DNA of 64,000 nt from UBA1479 sp040221095 (GTDB taxonomy: Bacteria > Pseudomonadota > Alphaproteobacteria > Rhodospirillales > Casp-alpha2): NCBI GenBank assembly GCA_040221095.1, contig JAVJVP010000003.1:1-64000 (forward strand), in the 5' to 3' direction. Both the position numbers and the translations under genes were made by a program. The notes beneath the pieces are model-generated. The model was given only the letters and a program-made list of their open reading frames with translations, searched no databases and was not told the DNA's origin. Numbering within the stretch: position 1 is the stretch's first letter; every line of letters begins with the position of its first letter. Positions 63,504-64,000 of this stretch are shown here, one piece after another.

Positions 63504-63563
63504 CCATCAATTCCGCTATCGGACTTAACGAAGCGCATTTCCTTAAACGTGAAATGCGGGGCC

Positions 63564-63592
63564 TATATAGTCCGAAATCGCCCGCAAGACAA
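63564..63592 (-). promoter_or_regulatory. Promoter of the rimP-nusA-infB operon
   Basis: On the minus strand, -35 TTGTCT (63587-63592), 17-base spacer, -10 TATATA (63564-63569). Initiation near 63557 gives a roughly 140-base leader containing a GCATTTC/GAAATGC hairpin (63536-63558) and then the terminator hairpin above. Confidence 0.65.
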
Positions 63593-63616
63593 GCCTTGCC
63601 GTGATTTTCCCGGCGC

Positions 63617-64000
63617 TCATCCGCTCCGGCGGCGGAACTCCAGATAGACCCGGTGCGGGCCGGCCAGGCCCTTTTCCTCGTAGCGGGTGGGATAGCCGTC
63701 GGCCCAGCGGGTCCGCCAATCCTCGGGCCCCCGGGCCGTCCATTGAAAGTCCGGGTGGTTGGCCGCCAGCCCCAAGGCCCAGCGGGCATGTTCCATGTGG
63801 TCGGTGGCGACGCGGAACAGGCCGCCGGGGGCCAGGATGCGCGCCAGCTGATCCAGGGTCTCCCGCTGCACGAAACGGCGGTTCCAATGGCGTTTCTTGG
63901 GCCAGGGATCGGAATACAGCAGGTACACGCGGTCGAAGGACCCCGACCGAAGGCGCGTCAGCAGGGGCCTCGCGTCGTCGTCATGCAGGCGGATATTGTC
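63617..64000 (-). CDS. trmB: tRNA (guanosine(46)-N7)-methyltransferase (partial)
   Basis: The last 127 residues of TrmB are seen, running off the right edge. The diagnostic YLLYSDPWPKKRHWNRRFVQ segment is present, followed by LARILAPGGLFRVATDHMEHA and the TRYEEKGLAGPHRVYLEF end. The SAM-binding N-terminal half is outside the window. It methylates guanosine 46 in tRNA. It lies upstream of the rimP promoter on the same strand. Confidence 0.95.
   Translation of the reverse strand, partial: DNIRLHDDDARPLLTRLRSGSFDRVYLLYSDPWPKKRHWNRRFVQRETLDQLARILAPGGLFRVATDHMEHARWALGLAANHPDFQWTARGPEDWRTRWADGYPTRYEEKGLAGPHRVYLEFRRRSG

Overview
The window is a chromosomal segment of a GC-rich alphaproteobacterium, most likely in or near the Rhodospirillales. 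The evidence is the gene order rpsT-dnaA-dnaN-recF-gyrB, the mutM-ubiE-ubiB-coaBC-dut block, an Irr-type Fur regulator beside rubrerythrin, an aerobic (CobN-type) cobalamin gene set, a fabA-fabB-fabI operon, and a fused YlxR/L7Ae protein in the nusA-infB operon. These assignments rest on reading protein motifs by eye. No rRNA, tRNA, CRISPR array, insertion sequence or prophage was recognised. Nearly all the DNA is housekeeping or central metabolism.

Layout. 1-2.6 kb: a FecR-domain surface protein with an alanine-rich tail (cut by the left edge), divergent from an outer-membrane barrel protein, across an AT-rich gap. 2.7-6.3 kb: a stand-alone receiver, an MscS channel, a small zincin, pterin dehydratase, an SDR and a YkvA protein. 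6.3-17.3 kb: the cobalamin block. cobS, cobC, cobU, cobW, cobN, cobO, a SYLF lipoprotein gene and cobQ run leftward, and cobT is divergent from cobS. 17.3-20 kb: two tandem paralogues with degenerate EAL-like folds. 20.2-23.4 kb: nucleotide-sugar genes (UDP-glucuronate decarboxylase-like, gmhA, hldE) with a duplicated gmhA 3' end. 23.6-26.1 kb: PBP1A and a pentapeptide protein. 26.2-33.8 kb: gyrB, recF, dnaN, dnaA and rpsT, all leftward. The 740-base dnaA-rpsT gap is a candidate, unproven, replication origin. 33.9-42.6 kb: enoyl-CoA hydratase, mutM, ubiE, ubiB, coaBC and dut, then an Rrf2 regulator, cysK, a MoeB/HesA protein and a DsrE protein. 43-47.4 kb: pabC-pabB, a 2-hydroxyacid dehydrogenase and an SH3 protein, bounded by two oppositely oriented copies of a palindromic repeat. 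47.5-50.8 kb: DUF3501, an Fe-S CCG-domain protein, rubrerythrin and irr. 50.9-53.5 kb: fabI-fabB-fabA. 53.8-63.5 kb: rimP, nusA, ylxR, infB, rbfA, truB, rpsO and pnp, leftward, with a promoter and an intrinsic-terminator-like hairpin in the rimP leader. The right edge cuts trmB.

The most unusual signals are: recF with no ATG/GTG/TTG start able to include its first conserved strand, but a well-placed Shine-Dalgarno before a CTG; the inverted repeat pair around 43-47 kb; the synonymously diverged duplicate of the gmhA 3' end; the twin degenerate EAL proteins; the attenuator-like rimP-nusA leader; and the rubrerythrin/Fe-S/DUF3501 cluster next to irr with a shared TTAGAAT motif.
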